Assembly (NCBI RefSeq): GCF_003426815.1
Contig: NZ_QKYK01000004.1
Coordinates: 62,001 to 126,000, forward strand
Source of the DNA: Desertimonas flava
Lineage (GTDB): Bacteria; Actinomycetota; Acidimicrobiia; Acidimicrobiales; Ilumatobacteraceae
Direction of reading: 5' to 3'
DNA: 64,000 nt
The translations under genes were made by a program, and so were the position numbers. This document shows positions 1 to 8,958 of this stretch, in pieces (position 1 is the stretch's first letter; every line of letters begins with the position of its first letter). The notes under the pieces were generated by a model. That model made no database searches and was not told where the DNA came from. It saw nothing but the letters and a program-made list of their open reading frames with translations.

Positions 1-556
1 GTGGGCGACGGGCTGGCGCGACATGATCGAGCTCAACAGCACGGCGATGGGCATGGCCGCCGAAGGCGCCGAACTGATCGCGTCGATCGAGGACGAGATC
101 GCCGAGACCGTCGGCGCCTACCCCGAGCTCGAGGGGCGCACGACGATGTTCATGACCCACATCGACCCGACCGACCTCAGCGAGATCGGCTTCTACACCA
201 CCCACGACACTCGCGTGCAGTTCTTTACCGACCTCGGCCTGGCGATGCCGCCGAGCATCGACGAGCTCTCGGCCGGCACCGACCGCTTCGCGCTGTCGCA
301 GAGCTCCGAGCAGATGGACGTGTTCGACGACGTCGACATCATCGTCACCTACGGCGACGAGAACGACGAGACGCTCGCCGAGGTCGCACACGATCCGCTG
401 CTGTCGCAGATCCCCGCCATCGAGCGTGGCTCGGTCGTGACGCTGCCGGGTTCGTCGCCGCTCGGCACCGCGGCCAACCCCACGCCCCTGGCGATCTCAT
501 GGGTGCTCGAGGACTACGTCGCGCTCCTCGCCGAGGCGGCCGCCAAGGTCGGGTGA
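1..556 (+). CDS. Iron-siderophore ABC transporter substrate-binding protein, 3' part
   Basis: This is the C-terminal 184 residues of a periplasmic binding protein; the start lies outside the window and the reading frame is already open at base 2. The sequence resembles the second lobe of FecB/FepB-type (class III) binding proteins, with phrases such as FFTDLGLAMP, DVDIIVTYG and DPLLSQIPAIERGSVV that recur in that family. The protein would capture a ferric siderophore outside the membrane and deliver it to the permeases encoded next. Its stop overlaps the GTG start of the first permease (GTGA at 553-556), so the genes are translationally coupled. Family assignment rests mainly on these phrases and on the neighbours. 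Confidence 0.85.
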   Translation, partial: WATGWRDMIELNSTAMGMAAEGAELIASIEDEIAETVGAYPELEGRTTMFMTHIDPTDLSEIGFYTTHDTRVQFFTDLGLAMPPSIDELSAGTDRFALSQSSEQMDVFDDVDIIVTYGDENDETLAEVAHDPLLSQIPAIERGSVVTLPGSSPLGTAANPTPLAISWVLEDYVALLAEAAAKVG

Positions 557-1593
557 CCACTCAGTCCGACACAGCTGCGGCGGGCGTCCGGATGCGACGC
601 CCGCCGCGATGGCGCGCGGTGTGGCTGCTGGCCGTCGCCGTCGTCTTGTTGCTCCTGCTCATCGCCTCGGTGCGGATCGGCTCCCGCTCGGTCGGGTGGC
701 ACGACATCGTCGCCGCCCTCGGCGGCAGCACCGACACGCTCGAAGAGGCCGCCGTCGCCAAGCGCATCCCCCGCACCCTGCTGGCGGCGATCAGCGGCGC
801 CGGGCTCGCCGTCGCCGGCGTGGTGATGCAGGGCGTGACGCGCAACCCGCTCGCCGATCCGGGCATCCTCGGCGTCAACATCGGCGCGTCACTCGCCGTC
901 CTCGTGGGCATCGTGTGGCTGCAACTCGTGTCGGCCGATCAGTTCGTCTGGGTCGCCATCATCGGCGCCGGCTGCGCCGCAGTCTTCGTCTATGCCGTCG
1001 GGTCGCTCGGGCGCGGCGGGGCGACCCCGATGAAGGTGGCCCTCGCCGGCGCCGCTGTGTCGGCCGCCCTCGCGTCGTTCACCACCGCGGTGCTGCTCCC
1101 CCGCGCCGACATCGCCGGCACGTTCCAGTCGTGGCAGATCGGCGGCGTCGGCGGCGCCACCTACGACGCCCTGCGCCACGTGGGGCCGTTCGTCGCGGTG
1201 GGGTTCGCCGTGTCGATGCTGTCGGCGCGTGGGCTCAACTCGCTCGCACTGGGTGACGAGGTGGCGGCCGGACTCGGCCAGCGCGTCGCGCTGACCCGGG
1301 CCCTGGCTGCGCTCGGCGGCGTCGTGCTCTGCGGCGCCGTCACGGCCGTGACCGGACCGATCTCGTTCGTCGGTCTCGTGGTGCCGCACGCCTGCCGGCT
1401 GGTCATCGGCGTCGACCACCGGTGGCTCATCCCGCTGTCGGCGCTCGTCGGCGCCGCCCTGCTCACGGGTTCCGACGTGATCGGACGGGTCGTCGCTCGT
1501 CCCGAGGAGATCGACGTTGGCATCGTGACGGCGCTGATCGGAGCGCCGTTCTTCATCTACTTGGTGCGGCGCCAGAAGGTGCGCGACCTGTGA
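553..1593 (+). CDS. FecCD-family siderophore ABC permease (first)
   Basis: A 346-residue integral membrane permease that forms half of the channel of an iron-siderophore importer. The family signature MQGVTRNPLADPGILG followed by NIGAS lies near residues 92-113, and about nine or ten hydrophobic segments follow. The GTG at 553 is chosen because it gives the usual family length and overlaps the stop of the binding protein; the longer open frame upstream is a shadow. It ends in another GTGA overlap with the second permease at 1590-1593. Paired non-identical FecCD subunits are normal for FepD/FepG-type systems. Confidence 0.9.
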   Translation: MTTQSDTAAAGVRMRRPPRWRAVWLLAVAVVLLLLLIASVRIGSRSVGWHDIVAALGGSTDTLEEAAVAKRIPRTLLAAISGAGLAVAGVVMQGVTRNPLADPGILGVNIGASLAVLVGIVWLQLVSADQFVWVAIIGAGCAAVFVYAVGSLGRGGATPMKVALAGAAVSAALASFTTAVLLPRADIAGTFQSWQIGGVGGATYDALRHVGPFVAVGFAVSMLSARGLNSLALGDEVAAGLGQRVALTRALAALGGVVLCGAVTAVTGPISFVGLVVPHACRLVIGVDHRWLIPLSALVGAALLTGSDVIGRVVARPEEIDVGIVTALIGAPFFIYLVRRQKVRDL

Positions 1594-2639
1594 CCGCGGC
1601 AGCCCTCACACCGAGCACGCTCGAGGTCGTGGTGCGCGGTCGACGGCGGCGCACGATCCGCCGGCGCCTCGTCGGCGCGGTGTTGGTGCTCGGCATCGTG
1701 GCGATAGCGGCGGTGAACATCATGATGGGGCACACCTCCTACGGGCCCGGCGTCGTGTGGCGGGTGATCCTCGGCGAGGACGTCCCCAAGGCCTCGTTCA
1801 CCGTCGGGCGCCTGCGCCTGCCTCGAACCGCGTTGGCGTTCCTGTCGGGGGTCTGCTTCGGCATGGGCGGCGCGACGTTCCAGACCATGCTGCGCAACCC
1901 GCTGGCGAGCCCGGACGTGATCGGCATCAGCTCGGGCGCCAGTGCCGCGGCGGCGTTCGCCATCGTCGTGGCGTCGTGGTCGGGAGCGGCGGTGTCCGCC
2001 GCGGCGATCGTCGCCGGGCTGTCGATCGCGCTCGCGGTGTACGTGCTGTCGTTCCGCGACGGTGTCGCCGGCACCCGCTTGATCCTCGTCGGCATCGGTA
2101 TCGCCGCCATGCTCAACAGCATCATCGCCTACATCCTGAGCACCGCCGGCCAGTGGGACCTGCAGCTCGTGCTGCGGTGGCTCACCGGCAGCCTCAACGG
2201 CACGAGGTGGTCCGAGGTCGTGCCGGTGCTCATCTCCATGGCGGTGCTGGTCCCGCTGCTGCTCGGCCAGGCCCGCAACCTCGGGCTCATGCGGATCGGT
2301 GACGACTCGGCGGCCGCCCTCGGCGTGCGAGTCGAGCGCACCCGCGTGCTCGCCATCGTCGCCGCCGTCGGCCTGGTGTGCTTCGCCACCGCGGCGTCGG
2401 GCCCGATCGCCTTCGTGGCGTTCCTGTCCGGTCCGATCGCCGCGCGGCTCTTCGGCCCTGGTGCCACCCTGCTCGTCCCCGCCGCCGGCGTCGGCGCCCT
2501 GCTGGTGCTCGTGGCCGACTTCGCCGGCCAGTACGCCTTCAGCCTGCGCTACCCGGTCGGCGTGGTCACCGGCCTGCTCGGCGCCCCGTACCTCGTCTAC
2601 CTGATCGTCCGCAGCAACCGTGCCGGAGGCTCGATGTGA
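1590..2639 (+). CDS. FecCD-family siderophore ABC permease (second)
   Basis: A 349-residue FepG-like membrane subunit. The signature FQTMLRNPLASPDVIGISSG is near residues 96-115, and the C-terminal stretch has the typical SGPIAFVAFLSGPIA region that contacts the ATPase. The GTG start at 1590 overlaps the previous stop by four bases and places a basic, cytoplasmic N-terminus (RGRRRRTIRRR) before the first membrane helix at about residues 28-46. It is coupled to the ATPase gene through a further GTGA at 2636-2639. Substrate is inferred only as an iron chelate. Confidence 0.9.
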   Translation: MTAAALTPSTLEVVVRGRRRRTIRRRLVGAVLVLGIVAIAAVNIMMGHTSYGPGVVWRVILGEDVPKASFTVGRLRLPRTALAFLSGVCFGMGGATFQTMLRNPLASPDVIGISSGASAAAAFAIVVASWSGAAVSAAAIVAGLSIALAVYVLSFRDGVAGTRLILVGIGIAAMLNSIIAYILSTAGQWDLQLVLRWLTGSLNGTRWSEVVPVLISMAVLVPLLLGQARNLGLMRIGDDSAAALGVRVERTRVLAIVAAVGLVCFATAASGPIAFVAFLSGPIAARLFGPGATLLVPAAGVGALLVLVADFAGQYAFSLRYPVGVVTGLLGAPYLVYLIVRSNRAGGSM

Positions 2640-3451
2640 CCGCCGCCCATTCGCTCGTCGCCGAGCAGCTCACCGTCGGCTACCGGGAGCGACTCGTCCT
2701 CGAGGGCCTCGACCTCACCGTGCCCGCCGGCCGTGTCACCGCCATCGTCGGCGCCAACGCCTGTGGCAAGTCGACCCTGCTGCGGGCGATGTCGCGCCTG
2801 CTCAAGCCGCGCCATGGCCACGTGCTGCTCGACGGCCACGCCGTGCACCGGCTCCCGGCCAAGGCGCTCGCCCGCTCGCTCGGCCTGCTCCCCCAGTCAC
2901 CCACCGCACCTGATGGCATCACCGTGTCGGACCTCGTGGGACGCGGGCGGCATCCCCACCAGCGGCTCTTCGCCCGGTGGAGCAGCGAGGACGATCGGGC
3001 GGTGGCCGAGGCGCTCGATGCCACCCAGGTCGCCGACCTCGCCGACCGGCCGGTCGACGAGCTCTCCGGCGGCCAGCGCCAGCGCGTGTGGATCGCCATG
3101 GCGCTGGCCCAGGACACCGATGTCCTGCTGCTCGACGAGCCGACGACGTTCCTCGACGTGTGCCACCAGGTGGAGGTGCTCGATCTGCTCATCGATCTCA
3201 ACGATCGTCGCGGCACGACGGTCGTGATGGTGCTCCACGACCTCAACCTGGCGGCCCGCTACGCCGACCACCTGATCGCCATGGTCGGCGGGGCCGTCCA
3301 CGCTGCTGGCACGCCGGAGGAGGTCCTGATGCCCGACACCGTGAAGGCTGTCTTCGGGATCGAGAGCAGCGTCATCGTCGACCCGGTGTCGCAGCGTCCG
3401 CTGATGCTGCCGATCGGCCGCCACCGCGTCATCCGCACGGAGACCGTGTAG
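2636..3451 (+). CDS. Siderophore ABC transporter ATP-binding protein
   Basis: A 271-residue FepC/FecE-type ATPase that powers the two preceding permeases. Visible motifs are Walker A GANACGKST (about residues 38-46), the signature LSGGQRQR (about 143), Walker B DVLLLDEP (about 162) and the H-loop VLHDLN (about 200). The Walker A has Ala where Gly is usual (GPNGCGKST in relatives), which is tolerated in the consensus. It closes the operon. A weak inverted repeat follows in the convergent gap to the next gene. Confidence 0.93.
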   Translation: MTAAHSLVAEQLTVGYRERLVLEGLDLTVPAGRVTAIVGANACGKSTLLRAMSRLLKPRHGHVLLDGHAVHRLPAKALARSLGLLPQSPTAPDGITVSDLVGRGRHPHQRLFARWSSEDDRAVAEALDATQVADLADRPVDELSGGQRQRVWIAMALAQDTDVLLLDEPTTFLDVCHQVEVLDLLIDLNDRRGTTVVMVLHDLNLAARYADHLIAMVGGAVHAAGTPEEVLMPDTVKAVFGIESSVIVDPVSQRPLMLPIGRHRVIRTETV

Positions 3452-3460
3452 TCGATCACC

Positions 3461-3499
3461 GTGACCGCTCCGTGTCGACGTGATCGCGGCCGCGGTCAC
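3461..3499. terminator. Weak inverted repeat in a convergent intergenic gap
   Basis: An 8-bp inverted repeat, GTGACCGC at 3461-3468 and GCGGTCAC at 3492-3499, lies in the 50-bp gap between two converging genes. Its position suits a bidirectional terminator, but the loop is long (23 nt) and there is no T-run, so the call is tentative. Confidence 0.3.
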
Positions 3500-3501
3500 C
3501 G

Positions 3502-4791
3502 CTAGGCCTCGACTCGCACACCGAGGGCGCCGGCGAGGAAGGTGATGACCCGGTGCTCCCACTCGGCGGGTGAGACGGCCAGTCCCTCGGTGTGGGCGGC
3601 GCCCTCGACGTTCCAGGTCTCCACCCGGTCCGGCGCGGCGCCGGCGATGTAGGCGGCGGCGTGCGCCTCATCCGGCACGGCGCCGGCCGTGATGAGCAGG
3701 TACGGCGTGGTGCGCGACTCGCGCACCGCGGTGCGCAGTGAGGTCGGCGGGCTTGCCGCCGTCAAGACGTCGGTGAGCCAGTACTGCATGCGTTCGATCT
3801 GCTCCTGGAGCAGGCCGCGTACGCCGTACTGGTCCGACATCCAGCCCTTGTCGGCGGCCGTCCGTGCAGTCGCCCCCTCGGCGACCACGGCCCGGATGAG
3901 CCGGTTGGAGGCCGAGGCGCCGATCGCCTCCTCGCCGCCCATCGATGAACCGACGACCCCGATGCCGCCGGGCTCGACGTCGTCGCGCTCGGCGAGGAAC
4001 GCGGTGGCTGCGGCGATGTCGGCATCGCCGTGCCATCCGAAGTCCATGGCCCGGCCGCCGCTCTCGCCGTGCCCGCGAGCATCGACGAGCAGCACCCCGA
4101 AACCGTGGCGGGCGAGGATCTCGGCCTCGGGAAGCACGTCGGAGCGCGTCGATCCGGCACCATGGAGCAGCACGACCGCCGCGCCGTTGACCGCCGGCAC
4201 GAACCAGCCGGCGAGGTCGACGCCATCGGCGGTGCGCAGCGTCACGTCGTCGTAGGCCAGGCCGACGCTCGCCGGCGTGGCAGAGACCTCCGGCCGCGGA
4301 ACGTTCGTCACCGCTACGGCCGGGCCGACGACGAACGTGACGATCGCTGCGGCGACCAGCGTGCCCAGCCCGGCCCCGGCTCGACGCAGCCGGCCCCTCC
4401 CGCGCGTCCGCGCGACCGTTCCCAGCACGACGAGGGACGCCCCGCTGACAACGGCGCCGATCGCCGCGACGGACCCGAGGGAAGCGGGCTTCTCGACGAC
4501 GTAGGGCACGAAGCCGACTCCGGCGGGGAGCACGACGAGGCCGACCATCACCATCAGCCACCCGACCGACCGCTCGGGAAGGCGCGAGACGGTGACGAAC
4601 GCAGCCGCCGCCAGGGCGCCGACGAGGACGACACGGACGAGCTGCCACAGCACGTCGCCGTCGCGGCCGACCATGATGGCGAGGGCGACGAATGCTGCCG
4701 CAAGGAGCGCCGTCGACCATCTCGCCGGCGGCGACGCGACGCGTGACGTCGTCACGTCCGTTGAGGAATCGTCGGTGGCGATGGCCATCAC
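3502..4791 (-). CDS. Membrane-anchored alpha/beta hydrolase
   Basis: A 429-residue protein with about four to five hydrophobic helices in the first 165 residues, followed by an alpha/beta hydrolase domain of the dienelactone hydrolase/prolyl oligopeptidase-like type. The oxyanion-hole HGAGSTR is near residue 208, the nucleophile elbow GSSMGG near 281-286 (Ser in the middle), and a likely catalytic His in GAAHTEGL near 398. The start codon used is GTG at 4791; an ATG directly after it (4788) is equally possible. Substrate is unknown. It is transcribed toward the iron operon and away from the next gene. Confidence 0.8.
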   Translation of the reverse strand: MMAIATDDSSTDVTTSRVASPPARWSTALLAAAFVALAIMVGRDGDVLWQLVRVVLVGALAAAAFVTVSRLPERSVGWLMVMVGLVVLPAGVGFVPYVVEKPASLGSVAAIGAVVSGASLVVLGTVARTRGRGRLRRAGAGLGTLVAAAIVTFVVGPAVAVTNVPRPEVSATPASVGLAYDDVTLRTADGVDLAGWFVPAVNGAAVVLLHGAGSTRSDVLPEAEILARHGFGVLLVDARGHGESGGRAMDFGWHGDADIAAATAFLAERDDVEPGGIGVVGSSMGGEEAIGASASNRLIRAVVAEGATARTAADKGWMSDQYGVRGLLQEQIERMQYWLTDVLTAASPPTSLRTAVRESRTTPYLLITAGAVPDEAHAAAYIAGAAPDRVETWNVEGAAHTEGLAVSPAEWEHRVITFLAGALGVRVEA

Positions 4792-5302
4792 GGGCTCCGA
4801 TCTCTCACTCGCGGAACTCTCTCGGCGGCGTCGGTCGCGGTGACGCCCAGCTCGCAGTCCGCCAACGTCACCAACCCGTTCTCGGCCTGGCTGATGACAG
4901 CGGTGTCGTGTTCATCGCGATCTCCTCGGGTCGCACGCAGCTCCGAGTTCAGCGTGCTCCGTTCGCGATCGCAGGGGTAGGGCCGATGGGCCTCGCGTCG
5001 CGCTGTCATTCGGAGTTGACGACACGCAATGCTTCGACGCGCGCGACCCGAGGTCGAAGATGGCACCGTCGCCTGGCGAGGCGCCCGCCGACCTCTCAGC
5101 GGGTCGAGTTGATCGGCTGGCGTTCCAGAGCCAGCGCTGAGCCCAAGCCAATGTCCGTCGGCATGGAGCGGGGCGCAGATGCACGAACTCGTCCCCGGGG
5201 ACCGACGATCGAGGACACCGTGCCTGTCGTCGGATGACGGTGTTATCAGCTGGCCCGGCGGCGTCGCTCGGGTAAGCATTGGCACGACCAAGGGAGGTGC
5301 GC
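4792..5302. other. Intergenic stretch without a recognisable gene
   Basis: About 510 bp between divergent genes. Both strands have open frames but none has a recognisable protein, a good ribosome site or sensible composition. It presumably holds the promoters of the hydrolase and the methyltransferase; I see no clear promoter pair. The only firm signal is the ribosome-binding AGGGAGG at 5291-5297 that serves the methyltransferase. Confidence 0.5.
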
Positions 5303-6178
5303 ATGCCTGACGTGTACTCCGTGATCACCGAGGCGGACGACGCCGTCATCGAGCGAGTGGCCATGGCGATGGAGACCAGCGCCGCCGATCCCCAACACGA
5401 GGCGATGGTCGCCGACTACCTCAGCAGGCTCGACCCCTCCGACCGTTCGCGCGTCGTCGAGATCGGTTGTGGCACCGGTGCGATCGCTCGGATCATCACT
5501 CGGTTGATCGAGGTCGGTGAGTACGTCGGTACCGATCCGTCGGAGCCGCTGCTGGAGCGGGCCCGCCGCTTCGCGCCCGGCGGCAGGTTGCGGTTCGAAC
5601 GCGCCGACGGCGCCGACCTGCCGTTCGACGACGCGTCCTTCGACGCCGCGATCATCCATCGCGTGTTGTCTCACGCCCCGGACCCGACGGCGGTCGTGAC
5701 CGAGGCGGTTCGGGTGCTGCGCCCTGGAGGAGTCCTGGCGATCTGTGACGGGGACTACGCAACGACGACGGTGGCGCTGTCGGCCACCGACCCGCTGCAG
5801 TGTTGCGTCGCCGCGTTCACGCCGGCGTTCGTGAACGACGCGTGGGTGGTCCGTCGGCTCTCGCGGCTCGCGACCGAAGCAGGGGTCGAACGGCTGCAGG
5901 TCCGCAGCTACGGGTTCGTGCAGGTCCACGACGCTGACTACATGCTGTCGATCATCGAGCGCGGTGCCGCCCAGCTGGTGACGACCGGGACGATCGGCCC
6001 GCAGCTCGCCGCCGCCCTGACCGGCGAAGCGCAACGACGAGTCGACAACGGCATCTTCTTCGGGCACGTCGCCTACGGCAGCCTGACCGCAACGAAGCCC
6101 CGGATGCAGCCCAGGTCAGAGGCTGGAAAGCCTCAGCGCGCTCGGAGGGAGTCGAACCCCCGACCTTCTGATCCGTAG
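5303..6178 (+). CDS. SAM-dependent class I methyltransferase with tRNA-derived C-terminus
   Basis: A 291-residue UbiE/Methyltransf_11-type enzyme. Motif I VVEIGCGTGAIAR is at about residues 51-63, an acidic motif II follows at YVGTDPSE, and the LRPGGVLAICDGDY post-motif is typical. The ATG at 5303 is chosen because a strong AGGGAGG stands five bases upstream; an earlier in-frame ATG at 5279 lacks one. The last 13 residues (RARRESNPRPSDP) and the TAG stop are read from the antisense of a tRNA-Arg fragment at 6136-6185. The native C-terminus probably ended in or just before this point. Methyl acceptor unknown. Confidence 0.85.
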   Translation: MPDVYSVITEADDAVIERVAMAMETSAADPQHEAMVADYLSRLDPSDRSRVVEIGCGTGAIARIITRLIEVGEYVGTDPSEPLLERARRFAPGGRLRFERADGADLPFDDASFDAAIIHRVLSHAPDPTAVVTEAVRVLRPGGVLAICDGDYATTTVALSATDPLQCCVAAFTPAFVNDAWVVRRLSRLATEAGVERLQVRSYGFVQVHDADYMLSIIERGAAQLVTTGTIGPQLAAALTGEAQRRVDNGIFFGHVAYGSLTATKPRMQPRSEAGKPQRARRESNPRPSDP

Positions 6179-6185
6179 TGAGATG
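6136..6185 (-). repeat. Partial tRNA-Arg copy (putative attachment-site remnant)
   Basis: This 50-bp stretch matches 9410-9459 of the intact tRNA-Arg region at 48 of 50 positions (differences correspond to 9436 and 9454). It covers the acceptor 3' strand, T arm, variable loop and anticodon arm, then diverges abruptly. It has the same orientation as the intact gene and lies on its 3' side. That is the arrangement expected of attL/attR after site-specific insertion into a tRNA 3' end. It cannot fold as a whole tRNA. Confidence 0.85.
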
Positions 6186-6748
6186 GCAATGCGTCCTGCC
6201 GGTGTCAACTTGTGTTTGCATCTGCCGATCTACCAGGCCCTTCCTCCTGCCGAGCGACACACCGATCACGCCGCGCGCCGGCCAACCATTCACCGACCAC
6301 TACCGCGCGCAACCCAGCCCTCCCCCGACTCAGTCGATCCTGTCAACCACGGACGCAACCCGGACGGCCTCACGGCGCCGCCAGTGTGCACCATCTCCAC
6401 GCTCCTGCTCGTCGGTATTCATCTCAGCCTCGCCGTCTACCGGGCGTACGGCGGTCAGGAGGCCGTGCGGGGCGACGTCTCCGAGACGATCACGCGAGTG
6501 GTGTCGTTCGGCGTACATACTCTGATTCGAGGAAGCGATCAGACGTCCCGCGGCCAACTCTGTCGAGTCCACCGCTGTACCTTCGGCGCCTCTGCGTGGG
6601 GTGAGGACACCGGTCTCCTCGATTCGCCAACGCGCGGGTCTGCCTACGGCCAGATCGAACACGGCCGCCACGATCAGGCCGAAAACCTCGGCGCAGCCGC
6701 GGGGCACTGACCACAACGAGATGGATCGGCACTTCGGCGATGCATCGG
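6186..6748. other. Islet stretch without a recognisable gene
   Basis: About 560 bp immediately inside the left tRNA repeat. Open frames exist on both strands (for example 6183-6710 plus and 6330-6716 minus) but none looks like a known family, and their composition is irregular for this genome. It may contain decayed element DNA. I see no promoter, terminator or RNA gene I would defend. Confidence 0.45.
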
Positions 6749-8355
6749 TCAGCGCGCGCCGAGCGTGGCTCCGTCGACCTCGATCACGGTGTCGATGCCG
6801 AGGCGCCCGAGGAAGGCGTCGTCGTGGCTGACCACCAGCAACGCGCCGCGGTAGGCGCCGAGCGCGTCGACAAGCTGCTCGACGGTCGCCACGTCGAGGT
6901 TGTTCGTCGGCTCGTCGAGAACCAGAAGCTGCGGTGGCGGATCGGCCAGCAGCAACCTCGCCAGGGCGACGCGGAACCGTTCGCCGCCCGACAGCGTGGC
7001 GACGGGCCGTTCGACATCGCTCCCGCGCAGCAGCAGACGGGCCAGTTGCCCGCGTAGCACGCCGGCAGGCGTGGAGGGGGCGGCGGCACGAACGTTTGTG
7101 AGGGCACTGGCGGAGTCGTCGAGGCCGTCAAGTCGCTGGGGGAGGTAGCCGACACGATCGGTGAAGAGCGTGGCCGATGGTCGACCGTCGACGCTCGGAA
7201 CGCCATGGACGAGACGTTCCACCAAGGTCGACTTGCCAGCGCCGTTGGGCCCCACGAGCGCCACCCGCTGCGGCCCCTGGATCACCCATGCACGATCGGC
7301 GTCGCGCAGCTCGGCGATGCGGCGACGAGCGGGAACATCGGGATCGGGCAGTTCCAGGCGGATGTGCTCGTCATCACGGACGCGGGCCGACGCCAGGTCG
7401 AGCGCTGCCTGCGCAGCGCGGACCTTGGCGTCGAGGCCGGTTCGCATCGCGCCGGCAGACGCTTGGGCCCGGCTCGCCCGATTGCCGGCGAGGATCCGCG
7501 GAATGCCTCCGTCGCGCTGGGTCGCGCGAGCGGTCCGGTCCCGTCGAGCGAGCTTGGTCTCGGCCTCCACGCGCTGGCGCCGTTCCACCTTCAGCGCCTG
7601 CTCGGCGGCGCGAGCCGCCTGTTGGGCCGCAGCCTGACGCTGATCGGCGTGGTCGCGCCACTCGTGGTAGGGCCCGCCGAAGACGTCGAGGTGACCGTCG
7701 TGGAGCTCGGCGGTGCGCTCCATGCGGTCGAGCAGTTGGGTGTCGTGGCTCACCACGACCAGCGTCCCCGGCCACGAGTCGATCAGCTCGGCCACGCGGT
7801 GACGGGTCGGCCGATCGAGGTTGTTCGTCGGCTCGTCGAGCAGCGTGATCGACGTCCGGCGCAGCCGCAGTCCGGTGATCGCGATCAGCATCGTCTCGCC
7901 ACCCGACAGCTGCTCGATCCGCCGGTCGAGGTCGGCGGCGCCGAACCCGATGGCACGAAGCGCCTCGTCGGCGCGGTGCTCGATGTCCCAGTCCTCGCCG
8001 ACGGCATCGAAGTGGTGCTCTGCGACGTCGCCGGATTCGATCGCGCGGATGGCATGGAGGGTCTCGGCGATGCCGAGCAGGCCGGCACGGTGGCATCGCG
8101 CTGCAGCGTGAGCGACTGGGCGAGATGGCCCACGTCGCCGACGACGTCGACGTGGCCCGAGGTCGGAACGCACCGGCCCGACACGAGACGCAGCAGTGTG
8201 GATTTGCCGACGCCGTTGCGACCGACCAGCCCGGTGCGGCCGGTGCTGAGCGTGCCGTTGACGCGTGACAGGACGACACTGCCATCGGGCCATGCGAACG
8301 ACAGGTCGCGGAATGTGACCGCAGGGGCGGGCGATGACGGAGAGATGGGTGGCAA
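6749..8355 (-). pseudogene. ABC-F family ATPase with an apparent one-base frameshift
   Basis: The two halves of an ABC-F protein (about 535 residues) are found in two frames. The N-terminal part starts at TTG 8355, with AGGAG six bases upstream, and carries Walker A GRNGVGKST. It runs to about 8085, where the sequence ...RDATVPAC goes out of frame. The second frame picks up at GLLGIAETL and continues through LSGGE, LLDEPTNNLD, a coiled-coil linker, the second Walker A GPNGAGKST, LSGGERFR and LVLDEPTNNLD to a TGA at 6749. One missing base in the GTGCCGGCC area would restore VAGLLGIA. ABC-F proteins act on the ribosome (resistance or translation factors). Either a true disruption or a sequencing error. 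Confidence 0.8.
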
Positions 8356-8710
8356 GGAGTGCTCCTGGTCCGGCCGAGGGCCGTGAGGGCCGACACGTGA
8401 CGCGTTCGAGCGGCAGGTCGGGCGGGGACGACAGCAACGTGAAGCGGCGGCGCGGAGCGCGTGACGGGCACACTCGATCCGGGCGGGGCGCCGCCTCGAC
8501 GGACGGCTACGGTCTGTCGACCTCGATCAGCACGAATTTCACCATATCGGTGGACCGCCTCGAACGAACGCCGACGGCCCGCCGACGCGACACCACTGCG
8601 CTCGCCGCTGTCCTGGTCATCGCTTCATGCGACTGCCGGCCCAGTGAGCAGCCACGGCGCCATGATGCGCGGGGCACCACATGCGTCGACGACCACGGCG
8701 CGCCAGCTCG
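8356..8710. other. Intergenic stretch between ABC-F and toxin-antitoxin genes
   Basis: About 355 bp between divergent genes of the islet. It must contain the promoters for both directions. Apart from the AGGAG of the ABC-F start (around 8362-8366, minus strand) and the -10-like element listed next, I see nothing definite. Open frames through it lack any family resemblance. Confidence 0.4.
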
Positions 8711-8724
8711 GGTATACTTCTGGT
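8711..8724 (+). promoter_or_regulatory. -10-like element immediately before the antitoxin start
   Basis: TATACT at 8713-8718 ends only six bases before the antitoxin ATG (8725), so transcription from it would give a leaderless or nearly leaderless message. GGTATACT is partly repeated as GGTATGGC across the start, a plausible binding site for ribbon-helix-helix autorepression. No good -35 is visible. Inference from position and sequence only. Confidence 0.4.
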
Positions 8725-8958
8725 ATGGCCGAGGTGACGACGATGAAGGTGTCCACCGAGACGCGGGACCGATTGCGTGCACTCGGCCGCAATGGCGAGT
8801 CACTCGAGGACGTCGTCGTCGCGGCCCTCGACGCGTACGAAGCCGAGCAGTTCTGGGCCGCTGCCGAGGCTGCGGCTGTCGCGGAGACGGCTGAAGAGCG
8901 AACCGAGCGCAAACGGATCGAGGCCGAGGTAGATGCCTGGATGGATGACGCACGTTGA
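8725..8958 (+). CDS. Ribbon-helix-helix antitoxin
   Basis: A 77-residue protein. Residues 4-45 (TMKVSTETRDRLRALG then a second helix ending at about AYEAEQ) fit a ribbon-helix-helix DNA-binding fold. The remainder is an acidic, charged helix (AEERTERKRIEAEVDAWMDD) of the kind that wraps a toxin. Start ATG 8725 is chosen because of the promoter-like element just before it and because upstream in-frame residues look non-coding. The stop overlaps the start of the next gene by four bases (TTGA), the usual antitoxin-first arrangement. It would neutralise the toxin and repress the operon. Confidence 0.75.
   Translation: MAEVTTMKVSTETRDRLRALGRNGESLEDVVVAALDAYEAEQFWAAAEAAAVAETAEERTERKRIEAEVDAWMDDAR

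Noticed and set aside
4788-5291. Minus-strand open frame of 167 codons
   Set aside because: Low-complexity Arg/Ser/Pro-rich translation typical of shadow frames, no family resemblance.
6136-6185. A second functional tRNA-Arg
   Set aside because: Only the 3' part matches; the D arm and 5' acceptor strand are missing.
6183-6710. Open frame of 175 codons inside the islet
   Set aside because: No ribosome site, no recognisable domain, and it begins inside the tRNA fragment; probably chance in GC-rich DNA.
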